Shown: positions 1-9,219, counted from the first letter of the stretch. The stretch is DNA of 64,000 nt from Micromonospora purpureochromogenes (GCF_900091515.1 NZ_LT607410.1:4712001-4776000); one strand, 5' to 3'. Notes: generated from the letters alone by a model not told the origin. Numbers and translations are program-made.

Positions 1-467
1 GCCATGCCCGGGTAGCGCCCCTCGGTGAGGCGCTGGGCGAACATCTCCACGTCCTTCCAGACGTACCGGTCGGCGCCCGCCGGCCACCACAGGTCCAGCT
101 CGTGGTCGAGGGTGTCCACCCCGATCGGGGTACGCCGGAACGGGTCCTGGAGGTTGAAGTACCAACCGGCGAAGGCGCGGTCCTCGCCGGACCAGAAGAC
201 GTCCACCGAGTGCGCCTCACCCGGGCGCTGGAGCATCAGCTTGCCGTGCCCGGACCAGGCCGTGTGGCCGGCGGTCTGCCAGGGGTGCCGTCCACAGGGG
301 AAGGTGCCGCCCTCCGGGAAGCCGAACTCGGCCCCGGGCGGCAGGTAGAGCGCGAGCAGGTCGGCGGAGTCCTCGACGCAGATGGTCGGGCAGCCGAACC
401 AGACCTCGCCGCGCAGCACCTCCCGCCGGACGACCACGTCGCCCGGCGGGAATCGCCGTCCGGTCAT
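1..467 (-). CDS. DUF402 domain protein, 3' end cut by window edge
   Basis: The visible N-terminal 155 residues begin MTGRRFPPGDVVVRRE and contain the aromatic and acidic pattern of DUF402 proteins, such as CPTICVEDSADLLALYLPPG, VDVFWSGEDRAFAGWYFNLQ and DHELDLWWPAG. Characterised relatives of this fold include nucleoside di/triphosphate hydrolases, which bind metal through the acidic residues seen here; whether this member is a phosphatase is inference. The ATG lies 465-467 on the complement and the frame is open to base 1, so the C-terminus is missing. It follows yebC on the same strand with only 5 bp between them, so it is probably the downstream gene of that transcript. Confidence 0.8.
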   Translation of the reverse strand, partial: MTGRRFPPGDVVVRREVLRGEVWFGCPTICVEDSADLLALYLPPGAEFGFPEGGTFPCGRHPWQTAGHTAWSGHGKLMLQRPGEAHSVDVFWSGEDRAFAGWYFNLQDPFRRTPIGVDTLDHELDLWWPAGADRYVWKDVEMFAQRLTEGRYPGM

Positions 468-472
468 CGGGA

Positions 473-1225
473 TCAGGCGTCGACCGCGGCCAGGACGTCG
501 TCGGAGACGTCGAAGTTGGCGTAGACGTTCTGCACGTCGTCGCAGTCCTCGAGCACGTCGATCAGCTTGAAGACCTTGCGCGCGCCGTCGGCGTCCAGCG
601 GCACGTTGACGCTGGGGATCAGCGAGGACTCGGCCGACTCGTACTCGATCCCGGCGTCCTGCAGGGCGGTGCGGACCGGAATCAGGTCGGTCGGCTCGGA
701 GACCACCTCGTACGCCTCACCGAGGTCGTTGACCTCCTCCGCGCCCGCGTCGAGCACGGCCATCATGATGTCGTCCTCGGTCGTGCCGGCCTTGGGGACG
801 ATCACCACGCCCTTGCGGGAGAACATGTACGACACCGAGCCGGCGTCGGCGAGCGAGCCGCCGTTGCGGGTCAGCGCGGTGCGGACCTCGGTGGCGGCCC
901 GGTTGCGGTTGTCGGTCAGGCACTCGATGAGCATCGCCACGCCGTTCGGGCCGTAGCCCTCGTACATGATCGTCTGCCAGTCGGCGCCGCCGGCCTCCAG
1001 GCCGGAGCCCCGCTTGACCGCGCGGTCGATGTTGTCGTTCGGTACCGAGTTCTTCTTGGCCTTCTGGATGGCGTCGTAGAGCGTCGGGTTACCGGCCGGG
1101 TCGCCGCCGCCGGTGCGGGCCGCGACCTCGACGTTCTTGATCAGCTTGGCGAACATCTTGCCGCGCTTGGCGTCGATGACGGCCTTCTTGTGCTTGGTGG
1201 TCGCCCACTTTGAGTGGCCGGACAT
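473..1225 (-). CDS. yebC: YebC/PmpR family transcriptional regulator
   Basis: A 250-residue protein starting [22 protein letters not shown], the near-invariant YebC N-terminus, with the acidic C-terminal part ([20 protein letters not shown]) of the full-length family. YebC proteins are DNA-binding regulators, and in recent work some act on translation of proline-rich stretches. The ATG at 1225 is preceded by ACGGAGG at good spacing; the open frame runs further upstream but without family similarity. In actinobacteria yebC usually lies between pdxT and ruvC; here pdxT is upstream and a DUF402 gene follows. Confidence 0.95.
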   Translation of the reverse strand: MSGHSKWATTKHKKAVIDAKRGKMFAKLIKNVEVAARTGGGDPAGNPTLYDAIQKAKKNSVPNDNIDRAVKRGSGLEAGGADWQTIMYEGYGPNGVAMLIECLTDNRNRAATEVRTALTRNGGSLADAGSVSYMFSRKGVVIVPKAGTTEDDIMMAVLDAGAEEVNDLGEAYEVVSEPTDLIPVRTALQDAGIEYESAESSLIPSVNVPLDADGARKVFKLIDVLEDCDDVQNVYANFDVSDDVLAAVDA

Positions 1226-1477
1226 CTCGTACCTCCGTCTGTCATTCCACGCCTGCGTCGACAGCCCGCGCCGACTCCACCCCGCAACCGGCGACAGGAC
1301 GGCCGGTCGGCTCCACGTGGAGGGCTGCGGCGGGCGATGGCCCTGCCGAACCGCGGCAATCCTACCGAGGTGGTGCCCCGGCTTGTCACACCCGGCACCC
1401 GTCCGGGCGGCGTCGGGGCACCCGGGCCATGAAGGAGACAACCCGCGCGGACCGGGAAACATGCCGGCCCGGCACGC

Positions 1478-1512
1478 GTGCGGAGCCCTTCCGGATCGGA
1501 AGGGCCCCGCAC
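1478..1512 (-). terminator. Intrinsic-type hairpin after pdxT
   Basis: GTGCGG-A-GCCCTTCC and GGAAGGGC-C-CCGCAC form a 14-pair stem with one A/C mismatch and a GGATC loop, 9 bp beyond the pdxT stop. It ends the pdxS-pdxT transcript. The rest of 1226-1520 holds the yebC upstream region and no convincing gene. Confidence 0.7.
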
Positions 1513-1520
1513 GTATCCGC

Positions 1521-2126
1521 TCAGGCGGCGCGGACCAGGTCCACGAAGTAGCGGTGCAGCCGCAGGTCGCCGGTGAGCTCCGGGTGGAACGAGGTGGCCA
1601 GCAGGTTGCCCTGCCGGACCGCGACGATCCGCTCGGCGGCCGGGCCGTCGCTGACCCGGCCGAGCACCTCGACGCCGTCGCCGACCCGCTCGACCCACGG
1701 GGCCCGGATGAAGACCGCGTGGAACGGCTCGCCCGGGACCCCGGCGATCTTCACCGGCGCCTCGAACGAGTCGACCTGCCGGCCGAAGGCGTTGCGCCGC
1801 ACCGTCATCTCGATGCCGGCGAAGCCGCGCTGGTCGGGCCGGCCGTCCAGGACCTCGGTGGCCAGCATGATCATGCCGGCGCAGGACCCGTAGACCGGCA
1901 TCCCACCGGCGATCCGCTTGTCGATCGGCTCGCGCATCTCGAAGATGTCGGCCAGCTTGCTGATCGTGGTGGACTCGCCGCCGGGGATGACCAGCCCGTC
2001 GACCGCGTCCAGCTCGGCCGGGCGGCGTACCGGGCGGGCGTCCGCGCCGGCGCCGGCCAGGGCCGCGACGTGCTCGCGGACGTCACCCTGCAGCGCGAGC
2101 ACACCGATGACCGGCGTCCCGCCCAT
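1521..2126 (-). CDS. pdxT: Pyridoxal 5'-phosphate synthase glutaminase subunit PdxT
   Basis: Class I glutamine amidotransferase of 201 residues that releases ammonia from glutamine for PdxS in the DXP-independent vitamin B6 pathway. It begins [19 protein letters not shown] and carries the PGGES oxyanion loop near residue 49, the nucleophile Cys82 in YGSCAGMI, and the His and Glu of the triad in SFHPE near the C-terminus. The ATG at 2126 was chosen because family similarity begins there. It lies 38 bp after pdxS on the same strand, as expected for subunits of one complex. Confidence 0.95.
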   Translation of the reverse strand: MGGTPVIGVLALQGDVREHVAALAGAGADARPVRRPAELDAVDGLVIPGGESTTISKLADIFEMREPIDKRIAGGMPVYGSCAGMIMLATEVLDGRPDQRGFAGIEMTVRRNAFGRQVDSFEAPVKIAGVPGEPFHAVFIRAPWVERVGDGVEVLGRVSDGPAAERIVAVRQGNLLATSFHPELTGDLRLHRYFVDLVRAA

Positions 2127-2164
2127 GCGCACCGTCCTCTCGTCGTTGCCCGATCCCGCCGGGG

Positions 2165-3082
2165 TCACCAGCCGCGCTCGGCCAGCCGGTGCGGCTGCGG
2201 GATCTCGTCGACGTTGATGCCGACCATCGCCTCGCCGAGGCCCCGGGAGACCTTGGCCAGCACGTCCGGGTCGTCGTGGAAGGTGGTGGCCTTCACGATC
2301 GCGGCGGCGCGCTGGGCCGGGTTGCCGGACTTGAAGATGCCGGAGCCGACGAAGACACCCTCGGCGCCGAGCTGCATCATCATCGCGGCGTCGGCCGGGG
2401 TGGCGATACCACCGGCGGTGAAGAGCACCACCGGCAGCTTGCCGGTCTCGGCGACCTCCTTGACCAGCTCGTACGGGGCCTGGAGCTCCTTGGCGGCGAC
2501 GAACAGCTCGTCGGCCGGCAGCGAGCTGAGCCGGGCGATCTCCTGCCGGATCTTGCGCATGTGCATGGTGGCGTTCGAGACGTCGCCGGTGCCGGCCTCG
2601 CCCTTGGAGCGGATCATCGCCGCGCCCTCGGTGATCCGGCGCAGCGCCTCGCCGAGGTTGGTCGCGCCGCAGACGAAGGGGACGGTGAAGGCCCACTTGT
2701 CGATGTGGTTGGCGTAGTCGGCCGGGGTGAGCACCTCGGACTCGTCGACGTAGTCGACGCCGAGGGACTGCAGGATCTGCGCCTCGACGAAGTGGCCGAT
2801 CCGGGCCTTGGCCATGACCGGGATGGAGACGGCGTTGATGATGCCGTCGATCATGTCCGGGTCGCTCATCCGGGACACCCCGCCCTGGGCGCGGATGTCG
2901 GCGGGCACCCGCTCCAGCGCCATCACGGCGACGGCGCCGGCGTCCTCGGCGATCTTGGCCTGCTCGGCGGTGACCACGTCCATGATCACGCCGCCCTTGA
3001 GCATCTCGGCCATGCCGCGCTTGACGCGGGCGGTGCCGACGAGGGAGGTGGCGTTGGCGTTCTGGGAGGTGGTTTCGGGCAC
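2165..3082 (-). CDS. pdxS: Pyridoxal 5'-phosphate synthase lyase subunit PdxS
   Basis: A 305-residue (beta/alpha)8 enzyme that makes PLP from ribose 5-phosphate, glyceraldehyde 3-phosphate and ammonia supplied by PdxT. Recognisable stretches are [52 protein letters not shown] and the phosphate loop [20 protein letters not shown]. Length matches the family. The start is GTG at 3082 with GAGGAG about 10 bp upstream. The 186-bp gap to the upstream gene suggests a separate promoter, making pdxS-pdxT a two-gene unit inside the PIM cluster. Confidence 0.96.
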   Translation of the reverse strand: MPETTSQNANATSLVGTARVKRGMAEMLKGGVIMDVVTAEQAKIAEDAGAVAVMALERVPADIRAQGGVSRMSDPDMIDGIINAVSIPVMAKARIGHFVEAQILQSLGVDYVDESEVLTPADYANHIDKWAFTVPFVCGATNLGEALRRITEGAAMIRSKGEAGTGDVSNATMHMRKIRQEIARLSSLPADELFVAAKELQAPYELVKEVAETGKLPVVLFTAGGIATPADAAMMMQLGAEGVFVGSGIFKSGNPAQRAAAIVKATTFHDDPDVLAKVSRGLGEAMVGINVDEIPQPHRLAERGW

Positions 3083-3268
3083 GGGTTATCGCTCCTCGGA
3101 CCTGCTCGGGGGGTGGCTACGGCTGATGCTACGGCGGGTTCAACGCCGGTCCGACAGCCAATCAGACCCCCGGTGGCCTGCACTGTGGCTGCCATCACCC
3201 GGGATCGGACACCACGGAGGACCGTCTCGAAACCGGGCAGCGGGCACCACCGGTGCCGAAAGTCGACG

Positions 3269-3784
3269 TCAGCTCGCGGGAGCCTCGGCGGCGACCACGA
3301 GCGTCGGGTCGTCGACGTCGAAGTAGCGGGGCCACGGGTGCCGGCGCCCCATCCGGCACAGCCGCACCAGCGGCCGGCTGCGCGCCGCCCGGGCGTCGCG
3401 GACCAGGTCGGTGTGCACCTGCCGGGCCAGCGCCAGCCGCCGGCTGGCGGCGATCACCGCCTCGCAGACCGGGTCGGCCGGGTCCAGCCGCACCGTGCGC
3501 AGCTGCCGGGTCAGGTCGTTCTCGGCGGCCTCCCGCTCCTCCGGCGGGGCGTCCAGCGCGATCCGCGCCGCCGCGTACAGCTCGACGCCGTAGCGCCGCT
3601 CGGCCAGCACCGCGGCGGCGGCCGCCCGGCGCAGCAGGTGCGCGTCGAGGGCCCGGGCCGCCGACTCCGCCCGGGACTGCAGCCGCTCGACGCGGCCGGC
3701 CGTCCAGATCAGGTACGCCGCGACCAGGGCGACGACCACCGTCGCGCCCACCACCCACCACATGTGCGGCATCGTAGTGCTCAC
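3269..3784 (-). CDS. Small membrane-anchored helical protein next to pimA
   Basis: A 171-residue protein with one N-terminal membrane segment (WWVVGATVVVALVAAYLIW) followed by a long charged Ala/Arg/Leu-rich helical region and a conserved-looking tail (WPRYFDVDDPTLVVAAE). GTG at 3784 is taken as the start because it overlaps the pimA stop as GTGA, showing translational coupling. In Mycobacterium the gene at this place (Rv2609c) encodes a membrane protein with a Nudix domain; no Nudix box is visible here, so this may be a shorter positional counterpart. Function is unknown; a role near the membrane in PIM metabolism is inference from position only. Confidence 0.75.
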   Translation of the reverse strand: MSTTMPHMWWVVGATVVVALVAAYLIWTAGRVERLQSRAESAARALDAHLLRRAAAAAVLAERRYGVELYAAARIALDAPPEEREAAENDLTRQLRTVRLDPADPVCEAVIAASRRLALARQVHTDLVRDARAARSRPLVRLCRMGRRHPWPRYFDVDDPTLVVAAEAPAS

Positions 3785-4950
3785 ACCGCCCCGCCCAGCC
3801 CCACCCATTCCTGGTCGATGACCCGGCCGTCGGTGGCCTCGATGGCCGCGGCGTAGACCTCCAGGACCCGGCGGGCGATCACCGGCCAGTCGTAGTGCGC
3901 CACCACCTCGTCGCCGCAGGCGGTCAGCGCGGCCCGGCCCTGCGGGTCGTCGAGCAGGTCGGCCAGGGCGGTACGCAGGGCGGCCGCGTCCCCGGTCGGG
4001 AAGAGCCGGCCGGCCCGCCCGCCGTCGAGCACCCGGCGGAACGCGTCGAGGTCGCTGGCGACCACCGTGGTGCCGGCGGCCAGCGCCTCGGTGAGGATCA
4101 TCCCGAAGGACTCGCCGCCGGTGTTCGGGGCGACGTAGAGGTGCACGCTGTGCAGCATCCGGGCCTTCTTCTCCTCCGGCACCATGCCGAGGAAGGTCAC
4201 CCGGTCGCGCAGCTCGGCCGGGAACCGCCCGAACAGGTCGTCCGGGTCACCGGGGCCGGCCACCAGCAGGCGCAGGCCGGGCCGGTGCGGCGCCAGCGCG
4301 ACGAAGGCGTCGCGCAGGATCGGGAACCCCTTGCGGGCCTCGGTGAAGCGGCCGAGGAAGCCGAGCGTGCCGCCGGTGCCCGGCGCGCACTCCCCCGGCC
4401 AGCCGGGCAACGGCTGCACGCCGGCGAACTTGGCCACCGCCACCCCGTTGGGGATCTCCACCGCGCCGCCGTCCATGTGCTCGACCTGGACCTTGCGGGC
4501 CAGGGCGCTGACCGCGATCCGGGCGGTGATCCGCTCCAGCACGATCTGCAGGACGCCCTGCGCGGCGGCGAGCACCCGGGACCGGGTCATCGCGGTGTGG
4601 AAGGTCGCCACCACCGGGCCGCGCGCGGAGAGCACCGCCAGCATCGAGAGGCTCAGGGTCAGCGGCTCGTGCACGTGCAGCACGTCGAAGTCGCCCCGGG
4701 TGAGCCAGCGGCGCACCCGGGCGGTGGAGACCGGGCCGAACGCGATCCGGGCCACCGACCCGTTGTACGGCAGCGACACGGCGCGCCCCGCCGAGACCAC
4801 GTACGGCGGCAGCGCCGACTCCTCGTCGGCCGGGGCGAGCACGCTCACCTCGTGACCGAGCCCGATCAGCGCCTCGGCGAGGTCCATGACGTGGTTCTGC
4901 ACCCCACCGGGTACGTCGAAGGAGTACGGGCACACGATGCCGATCCGCAC
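3781..4950 (-). CDS. pimA: Phosphatidylinositol alpha-mannosyltransferase PimA
   Basis: GT4-family glycosyltransferase of 389 residues that transfers the first mannose from GDP-mannose to phosphatidylinositol on the inner face of the membrane. It starts MRIGIVCPYSFDVPGG and contains VQNHVMDLAEALIGLGHEV, LHVHEPLTLSLSMLAVLSA, the nucleotide-sugar loop LGFLGRFTEARKGFPIL and the E-x7-E signature ESFGMILTEALAAGT. GTG at 4950 lies 16 bp after the acyltransferase stop. The order pgsA, acyltransferase, pimA matches the mycobacterial PIM operon, which strongly supports this assignment over other GT4 functions. Confidence 0.93.
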   Translation of the reverse strand: MRIGIVCPYSFDVPGGVQNHVMDLAEALIGLGHEVSVLAPADEESALPPYVVSAGRAVSLPYNGSVARIAFGPVSTARVRRWLTRGDFDVLHVHEPLTLSLSMLAVLSARGPVVATFHTAMTRSRVLAAAQGVLQIVLERITARIAVSALARKVQVEHMDGGAVEIPNGVAVAKFAGVQPLPGWPGECAPGTGGTLGFLGRFTEARKGFPILRDAFVALAPHRPGLRLLVAGPGDPDDLFGRFPAELRDRVTFLGMVPEEKKARMLHSVHLYVAPNTGGESFGMILTEALAAGTTVVASDLDAFRRVLDGGRAGRLFPTGDAAALRTALADLLDDPQGRAALTACGDEVVAHYDWPVIARRVLEVYAAAIEATDGRVIDQEWVGLGGAV

Positions 4951-4966
4951 GTAGACGCCCTTCCCG

Positions 4967-5905
4967 TCAGGCCTGGCCGGTGACCGGCGCGGGTGGTGTC
5001 GCGCCGCTGTCCGTGCTCCGCTGGTCCAGCCACATCCGCTGCAACATGTGCCAGTCTTCCGGATGCTGGGCGATGCCCGCGGCCAGAGCATCGGCAATCC
5101 GCTGGGTCAGCAACCGGACCCGCTGGTCCAACGGCGCCGAGTCCGGGTCCGGCAGCGGCAGCGGACCCTCGAGCGAGGCGCAGGCGGCGTCCGGTTCGTA
5201 CCACATCGACGCGACGTAGAGCGGGGCGCCGGTGCGGACCGCCAGCAGCGCGGGGCCGGCCGGCATCCGGGTCCGGCCGCCGAAGAAGTCGACCTCCACC
5301 CCCCGGGCGGAGAGGTCCCGGTCGGCCAGCAGCGGCACCACCGTACCGGCGCGGACCCGGTCCACCAGCACGTCGAAGGCCGGCCGGCCGCCGCCGTGGG
5401 TGGGCAGGATCTCCATGCCCAGGCCCTGCCGGAAGGCGAGGAACCGCTCGTAGACCGCCTCGGGCCTGAGCCGCTCGGCGACGGTGGTGATCGGCCAGCC
5501 GGTGGCGGCGACCCAGGCGCCCGCGGCGTCCCAGTTGCCGGCGTGCGGCAGGGCGACCACCGCGCCCCGGCCGGCGGCCACGTCGCCGGCGAGCAGGTCC
5601 GCCCCGGCCGGGTCCAGGCGGAACCCGGCGAGGATCTGGGTACGGCTCAGCGCCGGCAGCCGGAACGCCTCCATCCAGTACCGGGCGTACGAGCGCATCC
5701 CGCGCCGGACCAGCGCGTCCAGCTCCGCCTCGGGAAGGTCGGGGCCGACCACCCGGCGCAGGTTGGCGCGCAGTCGGGCCGTACCCGGGCCGCCTCGGCG
5801 GTGGGCGCGGTCCGCGCCCACGGAGAAGGCCGCGGCCACCACGGGCCGGGGCAGCGCGCGGGCCAGGCGCCAGCCGGCGACGTAGCCGAGCTCGGTGAGG
5901 TTCAC
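4967..5905 (-). CDS. Phosphatidylinositol mannoside acyltransferase (PatA type)
   Basis: A 312-residue LpxL/HtrB-like acyltransferase that in mycobacteria (Rv2611c) adds palmitate to the mannose of PIM. The catalytic motif is ALPHAGNWDAAG; MEILPTHGGGRPAF, DRDLSARGVEVDFFG and HPEDWHMLQRMWL match the mycobacterial enzyme closely. Start is GTG 5905 overlapping the pgsA stop as GTGA; the AAGGAG before it is very close, so initiation probably depends on coupling to pgsA. Expected at the cytoplasmic face of the membrane. Confidence 0.92.
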   Translation of the reverse strand: MNLTELGYVAGWRLARALPRPVVAAAFSVGADRAHRRGGPGTARLRANLRRVVGPDLPEAELDALVRRGMRSYARYWMEAFRLPALSRTQILAGFRLDPAGADLLAGDVAAGRGAVVALPHAGNWDAAGAWVAATGWPITTVAERLRPEAVYERFLAFRQGLGMEILPTHGGGRPAFDVLVDRVRAGTVVPLLADRDLSARGVEVDFFGGRTRMPAGPALLAVRTGAPLYVASMWYEPDAACASLEGPLPLPDPDSAPLDQRVRLLTQRIADALAAGIAQHPEDWHMLQRMWLDQRSTDSGATPPAPVTGQA

Positions 5906-6522
5906 TCCTTGCCGACCAGCTGGGCCTGCCGGTACACGTGGGCCATGCGCTGCCCCACCGTGAAGATCGAGACGGCGGCGAGCAGCCAGAGCGCGACCTC
6001 CAGAGCGCGGTCCACGCCGAACCCGGTGAGCAGGCCGCCCACCCCGACGATCAGCAGCCGCTCGGTGCGCTCGGCGATGCCCACGTTGCAGGTCATGCCG
6101 AGCCCCTCGGCGCGGGCCTTGACGTAGGAGACCAGGCTGCCGGCGGCCAGGCAGAGCAGCGCCGCGGCCACCCCGGAGTATTCGTGCTCGGTGGCCAGCC
6201 AGTACGCCACCGCGCCGAAGACGGCGCTGTCGGCGACCCGGTCCATGCTCGAGTCGAGGAACGCCCCGAACCGGGTGGAGCCGCCGCTCATCCGGGCCAT
6301 CGTCCCGTCGAGCAGGTCGGTCAGCGCGAAGACCGTCACGATGAGGGCGCCGGCGACCAGGTCACCGCGGGCGCCGAAGCCGAGGGCGCCGACGAGCACG
6401 CCGAGGGTACCGGTCACGGTGACCGCGTTGGGGGACACGCCGGCGCGGAGCAGGCCGCGCGCGACCGGCTCCACGACGCGGGTCATCCCCGCGCGGGCCG
6501 TCACTTGGAAGATCTTCGCCAT
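5902..6522 (-). CDS. pgsA: Phosphatidylinositol phosphate synthase PgsA (CDP-alcohol phosphotransferase)
   Basis: A 206-residue membrane enzyme joining CDP-diacylglycerol and inositol 1-phosphate, the first committed step to phosphatidylinositol. The CDP-alcohol phosphotransferase signature D-x2-DG-x2-AR-x8-G-x3-D-x3-D is intact: Asp69, Asp72, Gly73, Arg77, Gly86, Asp90 and Asp94. Several hydrophobic helices follow. ATG 6522 (MAKIFQVTARAGM) is preferred to a start 39 bp upstream that lacks homology. It heads the pgsA-acyltransferase-pimA operon and is divergent from the EF-G-like gene. Confidence 0.95.
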   Translation of the reverse strand: MAKIFQVTARAGMTRVVEPVARGLLRAGVSPNAVTVTGTLGVLVGALGFGARGDLVAGALIVTVFALTDLLDGTMARMSGGSTRFGAFLDSSMDRVADSAVFGAVAYWLATEHEYSGVAAALLCLAAGSLVSYVKARAEGLGMTCNVGIAERTERLLIVGVGGLLTGFGVDRALEVALWLLAAVSIFTVGQRMAHVYRQAQLVGKE

Positions 6523-6620
6523 GGCGGTCCCACGATAACGGCCGGCAGCGGTCGGCGACACAGCCGGTCGTCCGACCCGCGTGGCGCAGGCTTGTGTCGG
6601 GTCGGTAACGGGTGTGAGAT

Positions 6621-6669
6621 CGGGTATGGGGGGTGAGCCAGCTCACCGGCTCACCCGGCTGAATACCCG
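6621..6669. promoter_or_regulatory. Nested inverted repeat in the pgsA / EF-G-like divergent region
   Basis: Outer arms CGGGTAT (6621-6627) and ATACCCG (6663-6669) enclose inner arms GGTGAGCC (6632-6639) and GGCTCACC (6648-6655). It sits about 110 bp before the EF-G-like start and about 100 bp before pgsA, so it could be an operator or a leader RNA hairpin. No family of known element is recognised. Confidence 0.4.
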
Positions 6670-6775
6670 TCGTCCAGGAGAGCACCGGAGGATATCGCCG
6701 CGGCACCCGCCCGGGCCCGCTTCCCCGTCGCGAGCGGCGGTCGCCACCAACCACGGCTGAGGGAGGTGCGCCGCG

Positions 6776-8938
6776 ATGGCGCAGAAGAACCAGGAGAAGG
6801 GTGTCACCGGCGCGGCGCCGGTGGTGACCGAGCCCGGCAGGGTTCGCAACGTGGTGCTCGTCGGGCACTCCGGGGCAGGCAAGACGACCCTGGTCGAGGC
6901 GCTGCTCGCGGCCAGCGGCACGATCAGCCGGGCCGGCAGCGTCACCGACGGCACCACCGTCTGCGACCACGACCCGGCGGCGGTACGCCAGCAGCGCTCG
7001 GTGAGCCTGGCCTGCGCGCCGCTCATGCACCAGGACGTCAAGGTCAACCTGCTGGACACCCCGGGGTACGGCGACTTCGTCGGCGAGCTGCGAGCCGGCC
7101 TGCGGGCCGCCGACGCCGCGCTGTTCGTGGTCTCCGCAGCCGACGGGATGGACATGGCCACCGCCGCCCTGTGGGAGGAGTGCGCCGCGGTGGACATGCC
7201 GCGAGCCGTCGCGGTCTCCCGGCTGGACCACCCGCGCGCCGACTTCGACGAGGCGGTGGCGCTGTGCCAGCGGGTGTTCGGCGACAACGTGCTCCCGCTC
7301 TACCTGCCGATGCTCGGCGACGACGGCGTGTCGGTGGTCGGCCTGATGGGCCTGATCACCCGCCGGGTCTTCGACTACTCCGCCGGGCTGCCCGCCGCCG
7401 TGCGCGAGCCGGACCCGGAACACCTGCCGGCGATCCTGGAGGCCCGCAACGAGCTGATCGAGGGGATCATCGCCGAGAGCGAGGACGAGACCCTGATGGA
7501 CCGCTACCTCGGCGGCGAGGAGATCGACACCGAGGTGCTGATCACCGACCTGGAGAAGGCGGTCGAACGGGGTCACTTCTACCCGGTGGTGCCGGTCTGC
7601 GCGGAGTCCGGCGTCGGCCTGGACGTGCTGCTGGACGGGCTGGTGGCCGCCTTCCCGTCCCCGCTGGAGCACGAGGTGCCCGCGGTCACCGGCGTGGACG
7701 GCTCGCCCCGGCCGCCGCTGAGCTGCGACCCGGACGGCCCGCTGGTCGCCGAGGTGGTCAAGACGACCGTCGACCGGCACGTCGGCCGGGTCTCGCTGGT
7801 ACGGGTCTTCTCCGGCACGCTCCGCCCCGACCAGGTGGTGCACGTCTCCGGGCACGGCATGGCCGAACGCGGGCACCCCGACCACGACGCCGACGAGCGG
7901 GTCGGGCACATCTACACCCCGCTGGGCGCGACGCTGCGCGAGGTGACCGCCTGCGTGGCCGGCGACCTCTGCGCGATCACCAAGTCGGGCAGCGCGGAGA
8001 CCGGCGACACCATCTCCGCCAAGGAGGAGCCGCTGCTCGTCGCCCCCTGGGCGATGCCCGAGCCGCTGCTGCCGGTGGCGATCGTGGCGAAGAGCCGGGC
8101 CGACGAGGACGCCCTGGCCCGCAACCTGGGCCGGCTGGTCGCCGGCGACCCCACGCTGCGCCTGGAGCGCAACCCGGAGACCCACCAGTTGGTGCTCTGG
8201 TGCATGGGCGAGGCGCACGCCGACGTGGTCCTGGACCGGCTGCGCAGCGGCGGCGTGGAGCTGGAGACCGAGCCGGTACGGGTGGCGCTGCGCGAGACGC
8301 TGACCGTCGGTGGCCGGGGCCACGGCCGGCACGTCAAGCAGTCCGGCGGCCACGGCCAGTACGCCGTCTGCGACATCGAGGTGGAGCCGCTGCCGCGCGG
8401 CGAAGGCTTCGAGTTCGTCGACCGGGTGGTCGGCGGGGCGGTCCCGCACAACTACATCCCGTCGGTGGAGAAGGGCGTGCGGGCGCAGATGGAACGCGGC
8501 CTGGTGGCCGGCTTCCCGGTGGTGGACCTGCGGGTCACCCTCGTCGACGGCAAGGCGCACAGCGTCGACTCCTCCGACGCGGCCTTCCAGACCGCCGGCG
8601 CGCTGGCGCTGCGCGACGCCGCCGAGAAGGGGCAGCCGGCGGTGCTGGAGCCGGTCGACGAGGTGGTCATCCGGGTGCCCGACGGCTCGGTCGGCGCGGT
8701 GATGGGCGACCTGTCCGGCCGGCGCGGCCGGGTGCTCGGCACCGAGCCCGACCCGGACGCCGACGGGCACACCCTGGTCCGCGCCGAGGTGCCCGCCACC
8801 GAACTGCTCCGCTACGCGGTCGAACTCCGCTCGATGACCCACGGCACCGGCACCTTCACCCGCGACTTCGCCCGCTACGACCCCATGCCCGCCCACCTGG
8901 CCGAGCAGGCCCGCAAGGAACACACCACCCACCCCTGA
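6776..8938 (+). CDS. EF-G-like GTPase (EF-G2 type)
   Basis: A 720-residue translational GTPase with the EF-G domain plan. P-loop GHSGAGKT is at residues 30-37 and the G3 box is DTPGYGD; the usual G4 box NKxD is replaced by a sequence around VSRLDHPRAD, so guanine specificity may differ. Domain IV-like GGRGHGRHVKQSGGHGQYAV and C-terminal VPATELLRYAVELRSMTHGTG follow. It is not the canonical fusA, which normally sits with rpsL/rpsG/tuf. A GGGAGG ribosome site precedes the ATG. The exact role of this actinobacterial second EF-G is not known to me. Confidence 0.88.
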   Translation: MAQKNQEKGVTGAAPVVTEPGRVRNVVLVGHSGAGKTTLVEALLAASGTISRAGSVTDGTTVCDHDPAAVRQQRSVSLACAPLMHQDVKVNLLDTPGYGDFVGELRAGLRAADAALFVVSAADGMDMATAALWEECAAVDMPRAVAVSRLDHPRADFDEAVALCQRVFGDNVLPLYLPMLGDDGVSVVGLMGLITRRVFDYSAGLPAAVREPDPEHLPAILEARNELIEGIIAESEDETLMDRYLGGEEIDTEVLITDLEKAVERGHFYPVVPVCAESGVGLDVLLDGLVAAFPSPLEHEVPAVTGVDGSPRPPLSCDPDGPLVAEVVKTTVDRHVGRVSLVRVFSGTLRPDQVVHVSGHGMAERGHPDHDADERVGHIYTPLGATLREVTACVAGDLCAITKSGSAETGDTISAKEEPLLVAPWAMPEPLLPVAIVAKSRADEDALARNLGRLVAGDPTLRLERNPETHQLVLWCMGEAHADVVLDRLRSGGVELETEPVRVALRETLTVGGRGHGRHVKQSGGHGQYAVCDIEVEPLPRGEGFEFVDRVVGGAVPHNYIPSVEKGVRAQMERGLVAGFPVVDLRVTLVDGKAHSVDSSDAAFQTAGALALRDAAEKGQPAVLEPVDEVVIRVPDGSVGAVMGDLSGRRGRVLGTEPDPDADGHTLVRAEVPATELLRYAVELRSMTHGTGTFTRDFARYDPMPAHLAEQARKEHTTHP

Positions 8939-8966
8939 CCCACCCCGCCCCCGGGCCTCCTGCGCC

Positions 8967-9032
8967 GCGCACTTTCAGAGAAAGAGTGCCTATTCCCCGC
9001 TGGATGGCCACGCTTTCTCGGAAAGTGCCCGG
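8967..9032. repeat. Dispersed long inverted repeat, copy 1
   Basis: About 66 bp: GCGCACTTTCAGAGAAAG, then AGTGCC, an 18-nt middle ending CTGGATGGCCACG, then CTTTCTCGGAAAGTGCCC. The two arms are complementary and each arm itself contains a mini-palindrome of the form CTTTC-N3-GAAAG. It lies between the convergent EF-G-like and aldo/keto reductase genes and could end both transcripts. Confidence 0.8.
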
Positions 9033-9090
9033 CTCTTGCACCCGTCGCCCCGCACCCCGCCCCGCCGCATCGCCCGGGTCCGCCCCGCCC

Positions 9091-9120
9091 GGCCGGGCGC
9101 GGCCGGGCGCGGCCGGGCGC
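9091..9120. repeat. 10-bp tandem repeat, three copies
   Basis: Three exact direct copies of GGCCGGGCGC directly abut the second long inverted repeat. No coding role is visible. Confidence 0.7.
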
Positions 9121-9184
9121 GCACTTTCGGAGAAAGAGTGGCTATTTTCCGCTGGATGGCCACGCTTTCTCGGAAGGTGTGTGC
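9119..9184. repeat. Dispersed long inverted repeat, copy 2
   Basis: Same orientation as copy 1, 152 bp further on: GCGCACTTTCGGAGAAAG, then AGTGGCTATTTTCCG, CTGGATGGCCACG and CTTTCTCGGAAGGTG. The middle segment CCGCTGGATGGCCACG is identical to copy 1, so conservation is not limited to the stem. Confidence 0.8.
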
Positions 9185-9219
9185 GGCTCAGGGGTGCAGG
9201 CGGGGGGCGGCGGAGGGGG

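Noticed and set aside
25..570. Plus-strand open frames at the left edge (for example 102-524)
   Set aside because: They are antisense to the DUF402 gene and rich in Gly/Arg/Pro, as expected for shadow frames in GC-rich DNA.
6362..8932. 856-codon minus-strand frame opposite the EF-G-like gene
   Set aside because: Long antisense frames are routine in DNA of this composition; the translation is His/Gly/Val-rich with no domains, while the plus strand has a clear GTPase.
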